Assembly: GCA_012517355.1 (NCBI GenBank)
Contig: JAAYVD010000112.1
Location: forward strand, 1 to 64,000
Reading direction: 5' to 3'
Length of the DNA stretch: 64,000 nt
Origin: Candidatus Rifleibacteriota bacterium
GTDB lineage: Bacteria > Muiribacteriota > Ozemobacteria > Ozemobacterales > Ozemobacteraceae
Shown: positions 45,901 to 52,955 of the stretch, in pieces
Position numbering within the stretch: the first letter of the stretch is position 1
Layout of the letters: every line of letters starts with the position of its first letter
Translations under genes and position numbers: made by a program
The notes under the pieces: model-generated
The model's database searches: none
What the model saw: only the letters and a program-made list of their open reading frames with translations
What the model was told of the DNA's origin: nothing

Positions 45901-47216
45901 TGCGCCGGGACGGCATCCCCACCTGGATCGCCGAGGTACAGTTCTCCCAGGGGCCTCTCCTGCGGCTCGCCCTCGAAGACTGGGACCGGTATCTGGCCCT
46001 GGCCCCCCACCCCGGATGGCGGATCGGCGTCTCCAAGCGGACGTTTCCCGGATGGCGGCTGGTCTCCCCCTTCGTATCGACCGACTGGGAACCGGGTCCG
46101 AAACCGGCCGACCCAGGCTTCTACCGGCAGACCCCGACCGTTCGGGGCGAGGAACCCCGAACGACCCTGCTCTGCCGGATGGCCGCCGAGGGCGGGCGGC
46201 CCGCCATCGTCCTTCCCGAGAGACGGGCGACCGGTCGGCTGTTCGCCGCCACGCCGGGTGGGGGGCCCGGCAACCTGCTGTTCTACGGCTCCCTGCCGGC
46301 GGCGGCCATCTTCGACGAGGCCGAAACCCAGGCCGCCGGCCAGCGCGGGCTCCTGCTGGCGCTGGCCGTCCTGGCCGCCCTGCTGGCCGCCGGCGTGGCC
46401 GAGGCCTTCCTGCAGCCGCTGCTCGCCCTGGCCGCGGCCGCCCGCCGCCTGATGGGGCGCGAGTTCACCGCCCGCGTGCCCCAGGACCGGGACGACGAGT
46501 TCGGCCACCTGGCCACCGCCTTCAACGAGATGGCGGCCGGGGTCGAACAGGGGCGGCGGCTCCGGCGGTTCGTCTCCGACTCGGTCCGCGTCGCGGCCGG
46601 GAACCGCGACCGCGCCGCCGCCGCCCGGGCCGGTGAGCACCGGGAGGCGGTCGTCCTGTTCGCCGGCCTCGGAGGGTTCAAGCCCCTGCTGCACACCGTG
46701 CCGCCCACCGCACTGGTCGCCGACCTCAACCGGTTCCTGGCGGGCGCGGCGGCCGCGGTGCGGGCCGAGGGCGGCGAGATCGACAAGTTCATCGGCGAAA
46801 AGGTGCTGGCCGTCTTCCACCCCGACCGCTTCGGGTCGGCCACCGCCGCCCTGGCCGCCGCCCTGCGCGCGGCGACCCGTCTGGCCGAAGACACCCGCGC
46901 CCTGCCGGCCTGGCGCGACCACCCGGTAGGCATGGGCCTGGTGGCGGGGAAGGTCCTGGCCGGCATCCTGGGCACGGCCGAGGTGCGCCTGGAATACACC
47001 GTCCTCGGCGATACCGTCAATCTCGCCGCCCGACTGTGCGACCTCGCGCTCCGGGAGGGCGGCGGCCTGGCCGTCGAGCAGGAGTCGCTGGCGCGGGCGG
47101 ACGCCCTGGCCGACCCCCGGTTCCGACGGCTGGGCGGGATCGCCCTCAAGGGCAAGACCCGCACCGTCGACTGCTGGCTGGCCCCGTCCCTCGGCCGGCC
47201 GGCCGGAACCAGGTGA
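39906..47216 (+). CDS. Two-headed transmembrane class III adenylate cyclase with complementary C1/C2 domains
   Basis: 2436 residues from a GTG overlapping the previous stop (GTGA). Two halves share one plan: TM, large outer domain, TM-TM, outer domain, TM, HAMP, cyclase. TM segments lie at about 102-125, 608-632, 639-665, 949-972 and 1315-1337, 1752-1775, 1789-1810, 2149-2170. Cyclase 1 (~1050-1200) has metal ligands D1058 and D1102 but Q1184 and E1188 where Asn/Arg should stabilise the transition state, and R1098 for the purine Lys. Cyclase 2 (~2245-2400) has G2254 and E2298 in place of the aspartates but keeps K2294, T2365, N2372 and R2376. One composite active site for ATP is inferred. The N-terminus and inter-half linker are Pro-rich. 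Confidence 0.88.
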   Translation: MTRAAPPGTAPVVPPVASPVASPVVSPSASPDTRLGVSPADSPAPLQAPTAVDAPAAFPADLSPLPTDPSSAGAPGGPGRGNGPPVADRAQGSPPRGPRAAWISLVMNWGVPFLLSLLPLVVLHLAAGEEQARRGADARRERRERVRLQADHLRRASSFPFWAERAARLLKRGALAGLAGTQSRGQNPGHAAAPPHTGDVSGIGPPPAKGEAAVPIRHPWPPPGDPSDIGSGGTGHFGGPRSPPSPTGTAATPDPSSAEIGRPVGVPFSGGRPGRFLVPTPAPGGGPATNRAGVAEALARGLGTALRRLQRSEPRPGAATPFRGRRGGQGILPTSERSNLAGCQVWAVAFPTGNPAEGVEPCRAPPLRQDFSALMTGLLQDIGRQQAIEAEEGKAARHAGGGKNDESGGGSERPAGPFDATRLRRLEAGFGEGLSADLFTGSHRGTGFPVLFRGIPHIMVWDLVFFRERTVGAFLVLLPLPDEAGHAALQLTLRYWPKGGFRPAFLPMPTERRGILPPPLLHPDLVRAPVLADIERLRRQMRIWQPAGTRFEGTRVGLLAPFTGRLVRLPAAAGWWGMVTPLDPLTGHLGLLVGRFPDLPPSALDLFRGMADMAWIFVWIMVAIRAALVGTRPAGVRRQATLWLLGVTGMPVVLGIMVGVQLNGDLRSNRLEQLERDLERAMGDLETGANRLNDRIVQQCKERFHEGGFRAALRQAIANPAAREGFLRDLAAGFRRHGLPISGLRVMGRDGQAMESFAPWLRQLSIRQLQASLQDAWDLYLAGPDGGRKRPTTTLARWQQNVFAVKGAEEQPLAWQSGNRKFFLWRMIIQEKGRPFCQVAVVWSHEKLYRAYLERAVQGPGLFSGRTDLSLSVYLPQGDDLEEVGASANLVAGREDLRRVARAAVRAKMRRITEDALTVGFPSERLPGYVFLGQASLAPLRAELWREWLGIGIVTLGLFALVLAAARLLGFRLAAPVVRMTAELRRVAAGDYAARVGDDRRDELGQAGRALDRMTGWLAERQEMSRFVSSQVLDVVAAGDYRGAMAGTQREVAILISDIRSFTTLSEEHPARDIFALVNGHMEAMTRAIQAEGGMIDRFVGDAVQAVFYAAEAGTPGVGGPADRAIRAARAMRKAHLARIEARRREGLFPYEIGIGIEQGTVVAGVMGDGQARLDFTVLGEPVQAAAELEAGSKHGTATKIIVSDLVRQTVGESVPCRRLPDGHPGWELASLEEGAPPASPASPAVPLPDPAPITPARPPRLPRPDPPTFPSAHHRTSHLPSLARPSSPQPATLPAPHPPPPHLAASPFPSYGGLLPLLVLWLVPAGLLFLGAAALRQAGIRQAIGEARDQVRERLGRLEGEMRPETLAARLLAGIVIGAGHPRRGTPAGPLNPEEANRLGRALASANAKSAGAATTARPGRPSSGRFFVLSAPADIDPGSAWGTEYMPRIRPAQVRLLFQRARGDFPLSLDEVRRFATILLMMEIDPLFTPNRSYFRLSDWFYRWFQRFFVGPRGGAIGHHGFIRNALLSRGNLLPMRFCESDWLMFWLPVRRQPGAGDGGNRTAQEGPGTDRGLPRTGGTGLSARSSRDEGDPDGDGPRPEEARQGGISQATVIGSGSPGAIPAGTPPGPYSPPAGDRAAAAEGPVAGLVLAFLPGKGLAPEAGYRFLAQDLARQGFPAAIAWKAGRRRRLVRTGAFRKAGLSAQEPGDAPFTLEERAGWVVGSQVSGGLRPARVFLARDWHRHLPWSAHLGTAGILAAGGWLLLGGWTVWRLGRGERGAPASLRGLLMGTFALVVVPTLAVGFFGVERSLLERATRLRADRARDLTDLLAAVDRSQDLALTFACNLVATQLDRPEFLADLARFEKGWPPPDRPDAPPPMRSLLVACQFLGLWPRAAELVSVTGLTGGSGHDQRFLEALRWLWNRNLSARHAAAGADLPVSQRRANLVVGTQVEEFGTILRSLMPPAGLAAWMSAPRAVVSVSSSLEEPQFFSTHHLRRDGIPTWIAEVQFSQGPLLRLALEDWDRYLALAPHPGWRIGVSKRTFPGWRLVSPFVSTDWEPGPKPADPGFYRQTPTVRGEEPRTTLLCRMAAEGGRPAIVLPERRATGRLFAATPGGGPGNLLFYGSLPAAAIFDEAETQAAGQRGLLLALAVLAALLAAGVAEAFLQPLLALAAAARRLMGREFTARVPQDRDDEFGHLATAFNEMAAGVEQGRRLRRFVSDSVRVAAGNRDRAAAARAGEHREAVVLFAGLGGFKPLLHTVPPTALVADLNRFLAGAAAAVRAEGGEIDKFIGEKVLAVFHPDRFGSATAALAAALRAATRLAEDTRALPAWRDHPVGMGLVAGKVLAGILGTAEVRLEYTVLGDTVNLAARLCDLALREGGGLAVEQESLARADALADPRFRRLGGIALKGKTRTVDCWLAPSLGRPAGTR
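40516..40602 (+). repeat. Dispersed palindromic repeat, copy G (diverged, inside the cyclase CDS)
   Basis: GATCCGTCATCCGTGG and CCTTCAGACATCGGGTCGGG match the consensus; the 5' arm is degenerate. It encodes IRHPWPPPGDPSDIG, in the same frame as the peptide of copy D, in outer domain 1 of the cyclase. Confidence 0.6.
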
Positions 47217-47461
47217 CGAAGGCGGCGCCGGAAGCCATCTTTCCCGCCTGGGGCAAGGTGGCTGCACTGGCCATCGGCGCCTGCTGGCGGCGGAGGGCAT
47301 CCTGCCCTCTTGCCCCGCCTTGCCCCCATGGAGCCCGGGAGCGCGCCACGGCGGAGATCCTGCCGCCGGGGATTCACAGCGGCAGAACCGTCAGACCTCC
47401 GGTTCCAGAAGGTCCGTGAATCCGCCTGGCCGTGAAGACAGGATTCCGGAGCCCGACCCGT

Positions 47462-47692
47462 TCAGGGTGCCGCCGGGGCGGGAAGGTTCGACCGACCGGC
47501 CTCGGCGCTCGCCGCCGGGACCGGCGCGGGGCTGGGGGCCTGCCCATTCCGGGCCGTGATCGACCACAGCGTCTGGGTGACCACCGCCAGGCTGCTCTGG
47601 GAAAGAACAATCGACAGGACGAAGGCGAACACGAAGCACCAGAACGCCTGCCCGATCAGGATCAACCGACGGTACCGTTCCAACTGGCTCAT
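47462..47692 (-). CDS. Small single-pass membrane protein
   Basis: 76 residues. A basic N-terminus (MSQLERYRRL), one transmembrane helix (LIGQAFWCFVFAFVLSIVL) and a Pro/Ala-rich tail. GAGAGGA precedes the ATG. No family is recognised; it faces the end of the cyclase gene. Confidence 0.6.
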   Translation of the reverse strand: MSQLERYRRLILIGQAFWCFVFAFVLSIVLSQSSLAVVTQTLWSITARNGQAPSPAPVPAASAEAGRSNLPAPAAP

Positions 47693-47882
47693 GCAGTCCT
47701 CTCATGCGGCCGCCAAGGCCGGATTCCCGCGACACGCAGCCTTCCGCCCCGCTGGCGCGAAGCCGGAAAGGTGGCCCGGGGTCGCGGTCCGGACCATCGG
47801 CTTCCCTCATCGGCAGGTTTCCACGTTCATCCAACCCCCTCCGCCCCGATGGGCCCGCAACTACCCGATTCCACCGGGCAAA

Positions 47883-47964
47883 GGGCCCTTTGCATGGCGC
47901 AAACGGGTGGTTCCCGCCGCCATCCATGGCGACGAGTGGGAATGGCCGGTCTCGCGTCGGTCGG
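47883..47964 (+). repeat. Dispersed palindromic repeat, copy H (non-coding)
   Basis: GGGCCCTTTGCATGGCGCAAAC then GCCGCCATCCATGGCGAC keeps the 5' arm and second hairpin of the consensus; the 3' part is diverged (CTCGCGTCGGTCGG). Its left edge lies in a perfect 16-base palindrome, GCAAAGGGCCCTTTGC (47878-47893). Confidence 0.7.
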
Positions 47965-47996
47965 TGCAAGTGGCCGGTCGGGGGGACCCGGGGTGG

Positions 47997-49202
47997 TCAG
48001 TAGGGCGGCAGCAGGCGCCGGAATCCGTGGGCGAGGACCACGGCCAGGAAGAAGAGGTTGCGGGCCAGCCGCGCTCCCCACCAGGGCCACTGCACGGTGG
48101 TCGCTCCCGGTTCGCCGGCGACGGAGGCGGCGACCTCTTCCAGGTAGGCCGGTGAGCACGGCCAATCCGCCAGGCCTGCCACCCAGTCGGCGGGAAACCC
48201 TGCCGGGCCGACGCCCGCCCCCAGGATGCCGCCCAGGATGGCACCGGTCGTGTCGGCATCCCCGCCGGCGCCGATCATGGCGGAGAGGGCGGTCCGGGGG
48301 TCGTCGCCCCAGCGGAACCAGCACAGGCAGACGGCAGGCACCGTATGCAGGATGTAGCCCGACACTCCATGCGGCGACCCCAGATCCGCCGCAAAAGCGG
48401 CCACCGTGGCGGCGGGGGAGTCGGCTTCCCTCGTCGCGTTGGGAGCGACCGGGAATTCCCCTGAACCGGAGAACGAAGCCGGCGATACCGCCGGGCCGGA
48501 GGCCGGAACCTGGGGGCCGCCCGGTGCAGGTGGGGGAAGGGAGGCCCCGGCGGCCGCGGCCTGGCGAAGGGCCTCCAACAGCGTGGGACCCGCCGGGTGG
48601 CCGGCCAGGGCGGCCGCCACTTCGTCCACGAAGGCGGCGGGATCGGGCCGGCCCCCGCCCTGGCGCATGGCCTGACGGGCCGCCAGGGCGATGACCAGGG
48701 CCCCGGCCTCGGCCCGGGGATCGGTGTGGGTCAGGCGAGTCGACACCCGCACCAGCTCGGCAAGGCGGGCGGGGTCGTCGCCGGCCACCACCCCGAGGAC
48801 GGTGGCCCGCATGGCCGGCCCGTTCCCGGCCGAGACGACCCCGGCGGTGGCCGGCGACCAGCCCAGCCAGAGTTTTCCCAGGGCCCGCAGAGTGGCCCAG
48901 CCCACCCCGGCGGGCAGGGCGGCCACCCACCAGCGCAGGTAGCCGGCCAGGGCCAGGCCGAAGGCGGCCGGCTCGCCGCCGCTGTCCCGACAGGCGAGGG
49001 CGGTCAGCACGGCATGCTCGGTGTCGTCGGACACCATGCCCCGGCCGAACAGGAACCGGTGGCGGAGGGGCGGCGGGAACAGGCGGGCCAGGCGCCGGGG
49101 CGACAGGTTCTCGCAGGGCAGGCCCAGGCTGTCGCCGAGAGCCTGTCCGAGAAGGCAGCCGGCCAGGGCGCGGCGACGATGGTCGCTGGCCGGGAGGCTC
49201 AC
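47997..49202 (-). CDS. ADP-ribosylglycohydrolase (DraG-like) family protein
   Basis: 401 residues. Helical ARH fold with the paired metal sites: SDDTEHAVL near the N-terminus and GGDADTTGAILGG near residue 315, plus GALLG-type N-terminus (GCLLGQALGDSLGLP). Such enzymes remove ADP-ribose from arginine, serine or small molecules. A Pro/Ser-rich insert (residues ~225-265) is not typical. The start is a GTG at 49202 that overlaps the previous gene's stop by four bases (GTGA). Confidence 0.88.
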   Translation of the reverse strand: MSLPASDHRRRALAGCLLGQALGDSLGLPCENLSPRRLARLFPPPLRHRFLFGRGMVSDDTEHAVLTALACRDSGGEPAAFGLALAGYLRWWVAALPAGVGWATLRALGKLWLGWSPATAGVVSAGNGPAMRATVLGVVAGDDPARLAELVRVSTRLTHTDPRAEAGALVIALAARQAMRQGGGRPDPAAFVDEVAAALAGHPAGPTLLEALRQAAAAGASLPPPAPGGPQVPASGPAVSPASFSGSGEFPVAPNATREADSPAATVAAFAADLGSPHGVSGYILHTVPAVCLCWFRWGDDPRTALSAMIGAGGDADTTGAILGGILGAGVGPAGFPADWVAGLADWPCSPAYLEEVAASVAGEPGATTVQWPWWGARLARNLFFLAVVLAHGFRRLLPPY

Positions 49203-50443
49203 CGGGGGGGACCCGGCGGAGCGGCGGGGCCTTCCATTTCCTTGGCCAGGATCCGGGCCACGCTGTGGATATGGCTCAGCAACGAGGTGTAGCGGTTCAA
49301 AAACGGCAGGGACAACACCTCGTCAAACATCTTGCGGGCCTGGGCCGGCTGGCCGAGGCGGCGGTGGAGTTCCCCCACCAGGAAGCCGGTGACGATCACC
49401 CCCCGTTCGCTGAGGGGTTCCTGATTGGTCTCCATGCGCGAGGTGCGGATCGTCGCCGAGGGATACCTGCCGTCGGTCATGAAATAGGGGTTGTAGGCGC
49501 GCTGGAGGCAGGCGAGGGCCCGCTCCTGGGCGAGCCGCTCCTGCACCGGGTGGCCGGCCCGGCGACAGAGCCAGGAACATTTCAGGAAGAACTCTCCGGC
49601 CAGCTTGAGGGAACCCCGCAGCCGCAGCGCCTCGGCCGCCACCGCCGCCAGTTCGAAACTCTTGACCCCGTGCAGGATGGTGCGCTCCCCCTGAAAACTG
49701 AGATTGAATGCCAGTTTCCGGCGGTCCTCGATGGCGGGGGGGGCCAGGAACTGGTGCCGGGGGCCGTCCTGGCAGGAGGCCTTGTCGAACATGCCGACGT
49801 AGTGCGCAAACAGGCAGCCCGGGCAGACCATCACCGTATACAGCTCGGGGTGGACGCTTCCCGGACAGATGGGGCAGAAATCGGTGTCGGTGTCGCTGAT
49901 GGGCACCGTCCACAACTTGAAGCGCAGCCCCTCGAACGCCTTCCCGCACACCGGGCAGGTCAGGGGGACGACCCGCAGATAGGGATGCTCGTCGAAACGG
50001 GGAGCCGCCTCCCGGGTGTCGGTCTCCGGGGCGGCGGCCTCGGGCGAGGGAAGGACCTCGTCGTGCTCGACCAGTTCCAGCTCCTGCCGGAGACAGTTCA
50101 GGATCTGGATCAGGCGGGGGATGACGAGGGGTTTGACCAGAAGCCCCAGCGCCCCCTGGCGGATGCACGACTGGGCGAGGCTCCCATCGAAGCGGGAACT
50201 CAGGAACACCAGCTTGGCATCGGGGGCGTTGGCCCGGGCCCGGGCCGAGACCTCTTCCACGGTCAGCTGCTGCTGGTCGAGGTCGATGAACCAGGCCACG
50301 GTCAGGGCGGTGGTCGACCACTTCTCGACAAGGTCCATGGTGGCGGCGAGCCGCGGGGAAAAGCCGTGCTCCCGGATGGTGAGTTCCAGCAGGACGGAAT
50401 AGATCGGGTCCCGGCAGAGGATGATGACCTGCAACCGACGCAT
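49199..50443 (-). CDS. Receiver-like domain fused to a DUF2225 zinc-containing domain
   Basis: 414 residues. Residues ~1-125 look like a response-regulator receiver fold (VIILCRDPIYSVLLELTIREHG..., FLSSRF.., LVKPL), with FIDLD supplying a possible phospho-Asp. A linker follows, then DUF2225 (~155-400) with cysteine pairs CPVCGKAF, CPICPGS and CPGCLFAHY and a helical C-terminus. DUF2225 function is unknown. It is translationally coupled to the ADP-ribosylglycohydrolase gene. Confidence 0.8.
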   Translation of the reverse strand: MRRLQVIILCRDPIYSVLLELTIREHGFSPRLAATMDLVEKWSTTALTVAWFIDLDQQQLTVEEVSARARANAPDAKLVFLSSRFDGSLAQSCIRQGALGLLVKPLVIPRLIQILNCLRQELELVEHDEVLPSPEAAAPETDTREAAPRFDEHPYLRVVPLTCPVCGKAFEGLRFKLWTVPISDTDTDFCPICPGSVHPELYTVMVCPGCLFAHYVGMFDKASCQDGPRHQFLAPPAIEDRRKLAFNLSFQGERTILHGVKSFELAAVAAEALRLRGSLKLAGEFFLKCSWLCRRAGHPVQERLAQERALACLQRAYNPYFMTDGRYPSATIRTSRMETNQEPLSERGVIVTGFLVGELHRRLGQPAQARKMFDEVLSLPFLNRYTSLLSHIHSVARILAKEMEGPAAPPGPPR

Positions 50444-50525
50444 GCCGATATCAGCTTCCGGTGCGGGTTACATCGGGACTGGACGCCATGGTTCCGGCCG
50501 CCTCCTCGGGAAGTGCATCCCCCTG

Positions 50526-50555
50526 TTGCCAAAAGGGGATGGATCTATGTACTAT
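50526..50555 (+). promoter_or_regulatory. Promoter before the zinc-ribbon membrane protein gene
   Basis: TTGCCA (50526-50531), 18-base spacer, TACTAT (50550-50555), about 105 bases before the ATG. Confidence 0.45.
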
Positions 50556-50659
50556 ATACCTGTCGGGTGACCGGCGCGTCCAGTTTAGCCTGGCCGGCCA
50601 CCATGAAGGCCAAGAGGACCAGGTCACCCCCGACAGAGGCGGGGAAAGGAAGACACGGA

Positions 50660-51157
50660 ATGGCGAACGAGAAACCGGCGGGCGTTTCGTCTCCCCTCCC
50701 GCGGAGCGTCTGCCCGACCTGCAAAACGCCCAACGATCTCGGAGCCCTGACCTGCAAGAAATGCGGCGAGATCATCAAGAAGGGCGCCAAAGGCGGCGGC
50801 AAGTCCGCTCCCGAGTATGACGCCACCGAAGGCAGTTTCTCGCCGGCCTGCGTGGTCATTCCCGCCGTCCTCATCCTCGCCGCGGTCGTGTTCTTCCTGC
50901 TGGCGGTGGGGCGCGGGCCCAAACCCGGCACCTGCGAGTACAACCAGGCCCAGCTGGCCAAGGCGGTCTGGCGGTACAACAAGGCGAACCCCGACCGCCA
51001 CATGACCACCCTCGACCAGGATGCCCTGACCCGGCCGGGCAAAGGGGGCAAGCCCATCATCAAGGACAAGATGGTCTGCCCCGTCAACCCCGACGCCACC
51101 TACCGTCTGGAGAGCGACGGCTCGGTCTCCTGTTCCCGCTGCACGAAGAAGCGCTGA
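50660..51157 (+). CDS. Zinc-ribbon, single-pass membrane protein with pilin-like C-terminal segment
   Basis: 165 residues. A double-Cys zinc ribbon (CPTCKTPNDLGALTCKKCGEI, residues 17-37) is followed by one TM helix (ACVVIPAVLILAAVVFFLLAV). The outer domain has NQAQLAKAVWRYNKANPD... and ends in CPVNPDATYRL..GSVSCSRC. That outer domain resembles the minor pseudopilin-type 'competence-like' repeats found after a zinc ribbon in some phyla. GGAAAGGA precedes the ATG. Confidence 0.7.
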   Translation: MANEKPAGVSSPLPRSVCPTCKTPNDLGALTCKKCGEIIKKGAKGGGKSAPEYDATEGSFSPACVVIPAVLILAAVVFFLLAVGRGPKPGTCEYNQAQLAKAVWRYNKANPDRHMTTLDQDALTRPGKGGKPIIKDKMVCPVNPDATYRLESDGSVSCSRCTKKR

Positions 51158-51171
51158 CCCGGCGGGCCGCA

Positions 51172-51200
51172 TTGACGGCCACCCCCCTGGTTGCTATCCT
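51172..51200 (+). promoter_or_regulatory. Promoter of the TPR protein gene
   Basis: TTGACG (51172-51177), 17-base spacer, TATCCT (51195-51200) with TGC before it (extended -10), 75 bases upstream of the ATG. Confidence 0.6.
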
Positions 51201-51274
51201 GGGCCGGAGTCCTCCTGCCGATGGTAGGAAGAGAACACGGGGATTCCCGTGAATTCGTTCGTTCCCGGGAGGGC

Positions 51275-52924
51275 ATGATGAATCGATGTTCCCGCCTCCA
51301 GATCCTGGTTCCCCTGGTCCTGCTGCTGGCGACCTCCGCCTCCGGCCAGGATCTGACCGGCGCGCTCCTGGACCAGGGAATGCGCCATTACGCCCAGCAG
51401 AACTGGGCGGGGGCGGCCGACTACCTCGGCCAGGTCTGTGACATGGCCCCCGACCAGCACACGGCCCGCTACTACCTGGTCTACAGCCTGCTGATGATGC
51501 GGAAATTCCCCGAAGCCCTCTCCCACGCGAACATCCTGGTCCAGCGCAACCCCGGCCAGCCCGCCTACCTCCAGTTGCAGGCGCAGATCCAGCAGGCCAT
51601 CGCCGCCCAGGCCGCCCCCCGGCCCGACGGCGGGGGCGGCAGCCGCCCCGGGGTCCCGCCCAAGGAGGTCGTCCTGGGCGGCTACGAGCCGGCCTCCGGC
51701 AAAGGGGTGCTCATCGAGCCGAAGATGCCGACCGGCCCCCGCCCGTCCAAGCCGAAACCGCCCAAGGCCGATACCCCGCTCGACACGGCGATCGCCCACA
51801 TCGACGCCGAGGAGTATCCCCAGGCGGTCGCCATCCTCGACGACCTCCTGAAGAAGGATCCCAAGAACGCCAAGGCCCTGCACTACCGCGGAGTGGTCGA
51901 GTTCAACCAGCGCCAGTATGGGGCCGCCCGCGACTGGTTCAAAAAGGCGGTGGCCGTCGATCCCAAGGGGTTCGAGACCTGGTTTCTGATGGGCGACGCG
52001 GCCAACCGCGAGTCGAAGTTCGGGGAGGCCCGTGACGCCTTCGCCAAGGCGGTCGCCATCAAGGAGGACGTGTTCGCCCTGCTGAACCTCGCCGACGCGC
52101 AGCGCAAGCTGGGCAAGGCCAAGGAGGCCGAGGAGATCTACAAAAAGATCGTCAAGATCGATTCCAACGTGGTCGAGGCCAAGGTCAACCTGGCCGACGC
52201 CCAGCTCGAGCAGGGTCGCGTCGACGACGCCGCGGTGTTGATCAACGACGTCCTGTCGATCAACCCGACGAACGGGTTCGCCCATTACGTCAAGGGAAAG
52301 ATCCTGTTCCGCAGCGACCTGAACGAGGATGCCATCAGCGAGCTCAAGCTCGCCCTCTCCACCTCTCCCGACAACGACCTCTACCGTCTGGCCATGGCCA
52401 AGGCCCTGTTGAAGGGCTTCCGGACCGGAGAGGCCACCGAGCTGGGCGGGGCGGTCCTGCGCGACAACCCCAACAGCTACGAGGCCCGCCTCATCCTGGC
52501 CGAGGCCCTCCTGATGGAGGGACAGACCGGCGACGCCGAGGAACACGTCGACCAGGCCGAGAAGATCATGGCCGGGCCCGAATTGAACCGGCTGCGCGGC
52601 CTGATCGCCCTCCGCAACGGCGACCAGGAGAAGGCCAAAACCATGTTCCAGACCTACATCTCCCAGGATTCCACCAACGGCTTCGCCTACCTCGAATACG
52701 CCGACGTACTCGAAAAGGCCGGCGACGTGCCTTCCGCCCTCGAGGTCTACAAGCTGATCAAGTCCCGCTTCGGCGGCACCGCCCTGGAGGCCCAGGCCGA
52801 CGCCAAGCTGACCGCCCTGGGCGGCGCGGCCGCGGCCGGTGAGGCCGCCCCCCCCGCCGGGGCCGAGGCTCCGCCTGCCACCCCGGCCACGCCCCCCCCC
52901 GCTCCCGGCAAGGTGCGCTACTGA
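51275..52924 (+). CDS. Exported TPR-repeat protein
   Basis: 549 residues with a Sec signal (MMNRCSRLQILVPLVLLLATSASG-QD) and about ten tetratricopeptide repeats (for example AKALHYRGVVEFNQRQYGAARDWF, NLADAQLEQGRVDDAAVLINDVL). The C-terminus is an Ala/Pro-rich tail. TPR arrays scaffold protein complexes; the partner is unknown. GGGAGGG precedes the start. glmS begins 31 bases after its stop. Confidence 0.85.
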   Translation: MMNRCSRLQILVPLVLLLATSASGQDLTGALLDQGMRHYAQQNWAGAADYLGQVCDMAPDQHTARYYLVYSLLMMRKFPEALSHANILVQRNPGQPAYLQLQAQIQQAIAAQAAPRPDGGGGSRPGVPPKEVVLGGYEPASGKGVLIEPKMPTGPRPSKPKPPKADTPLDTAIAHIDAEEYPQAVAILDDLLKKDPKNAKALHYRGVVEFNQRQYGAARDWFKKAVAVDPKGFETWFLMGDAANRESKFGEARDAFAKAVAIKEDVFALLNLADAQRKLGKAKEAEEIYKKIVKIDSNVVEAKVNLADAQLEQGRVDDAAVLINDVLSINPTNGFAHYVKGKILFRSDLNEDAISELKLALSTSPDNDLYRLAMAKALLKGFRTGEATELGGAVLRDNPNSYEARLILAEALLMEGQTGDAEEHVDQAEKIMAGPELNRLRGLIALRNGDQEKAKTMFQTYISQDSTNGFAYLEYADVLEKAGDVPSALEVYKLIKSRFGGTALEAQADAKLTALGGAAAAGEAAPPAGAEAPPATPATPPPAPGKVRY

Positions 52925-52955
52925 CCATCCTCCCCCACGAAAGGACCCCCACCCC

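Noticed and set aside
52925-52955. glmS ribozyme/riboswitch
   Set aside because: Only 31 bases separate glmS from the preceding gene, too short for the ribozyme.
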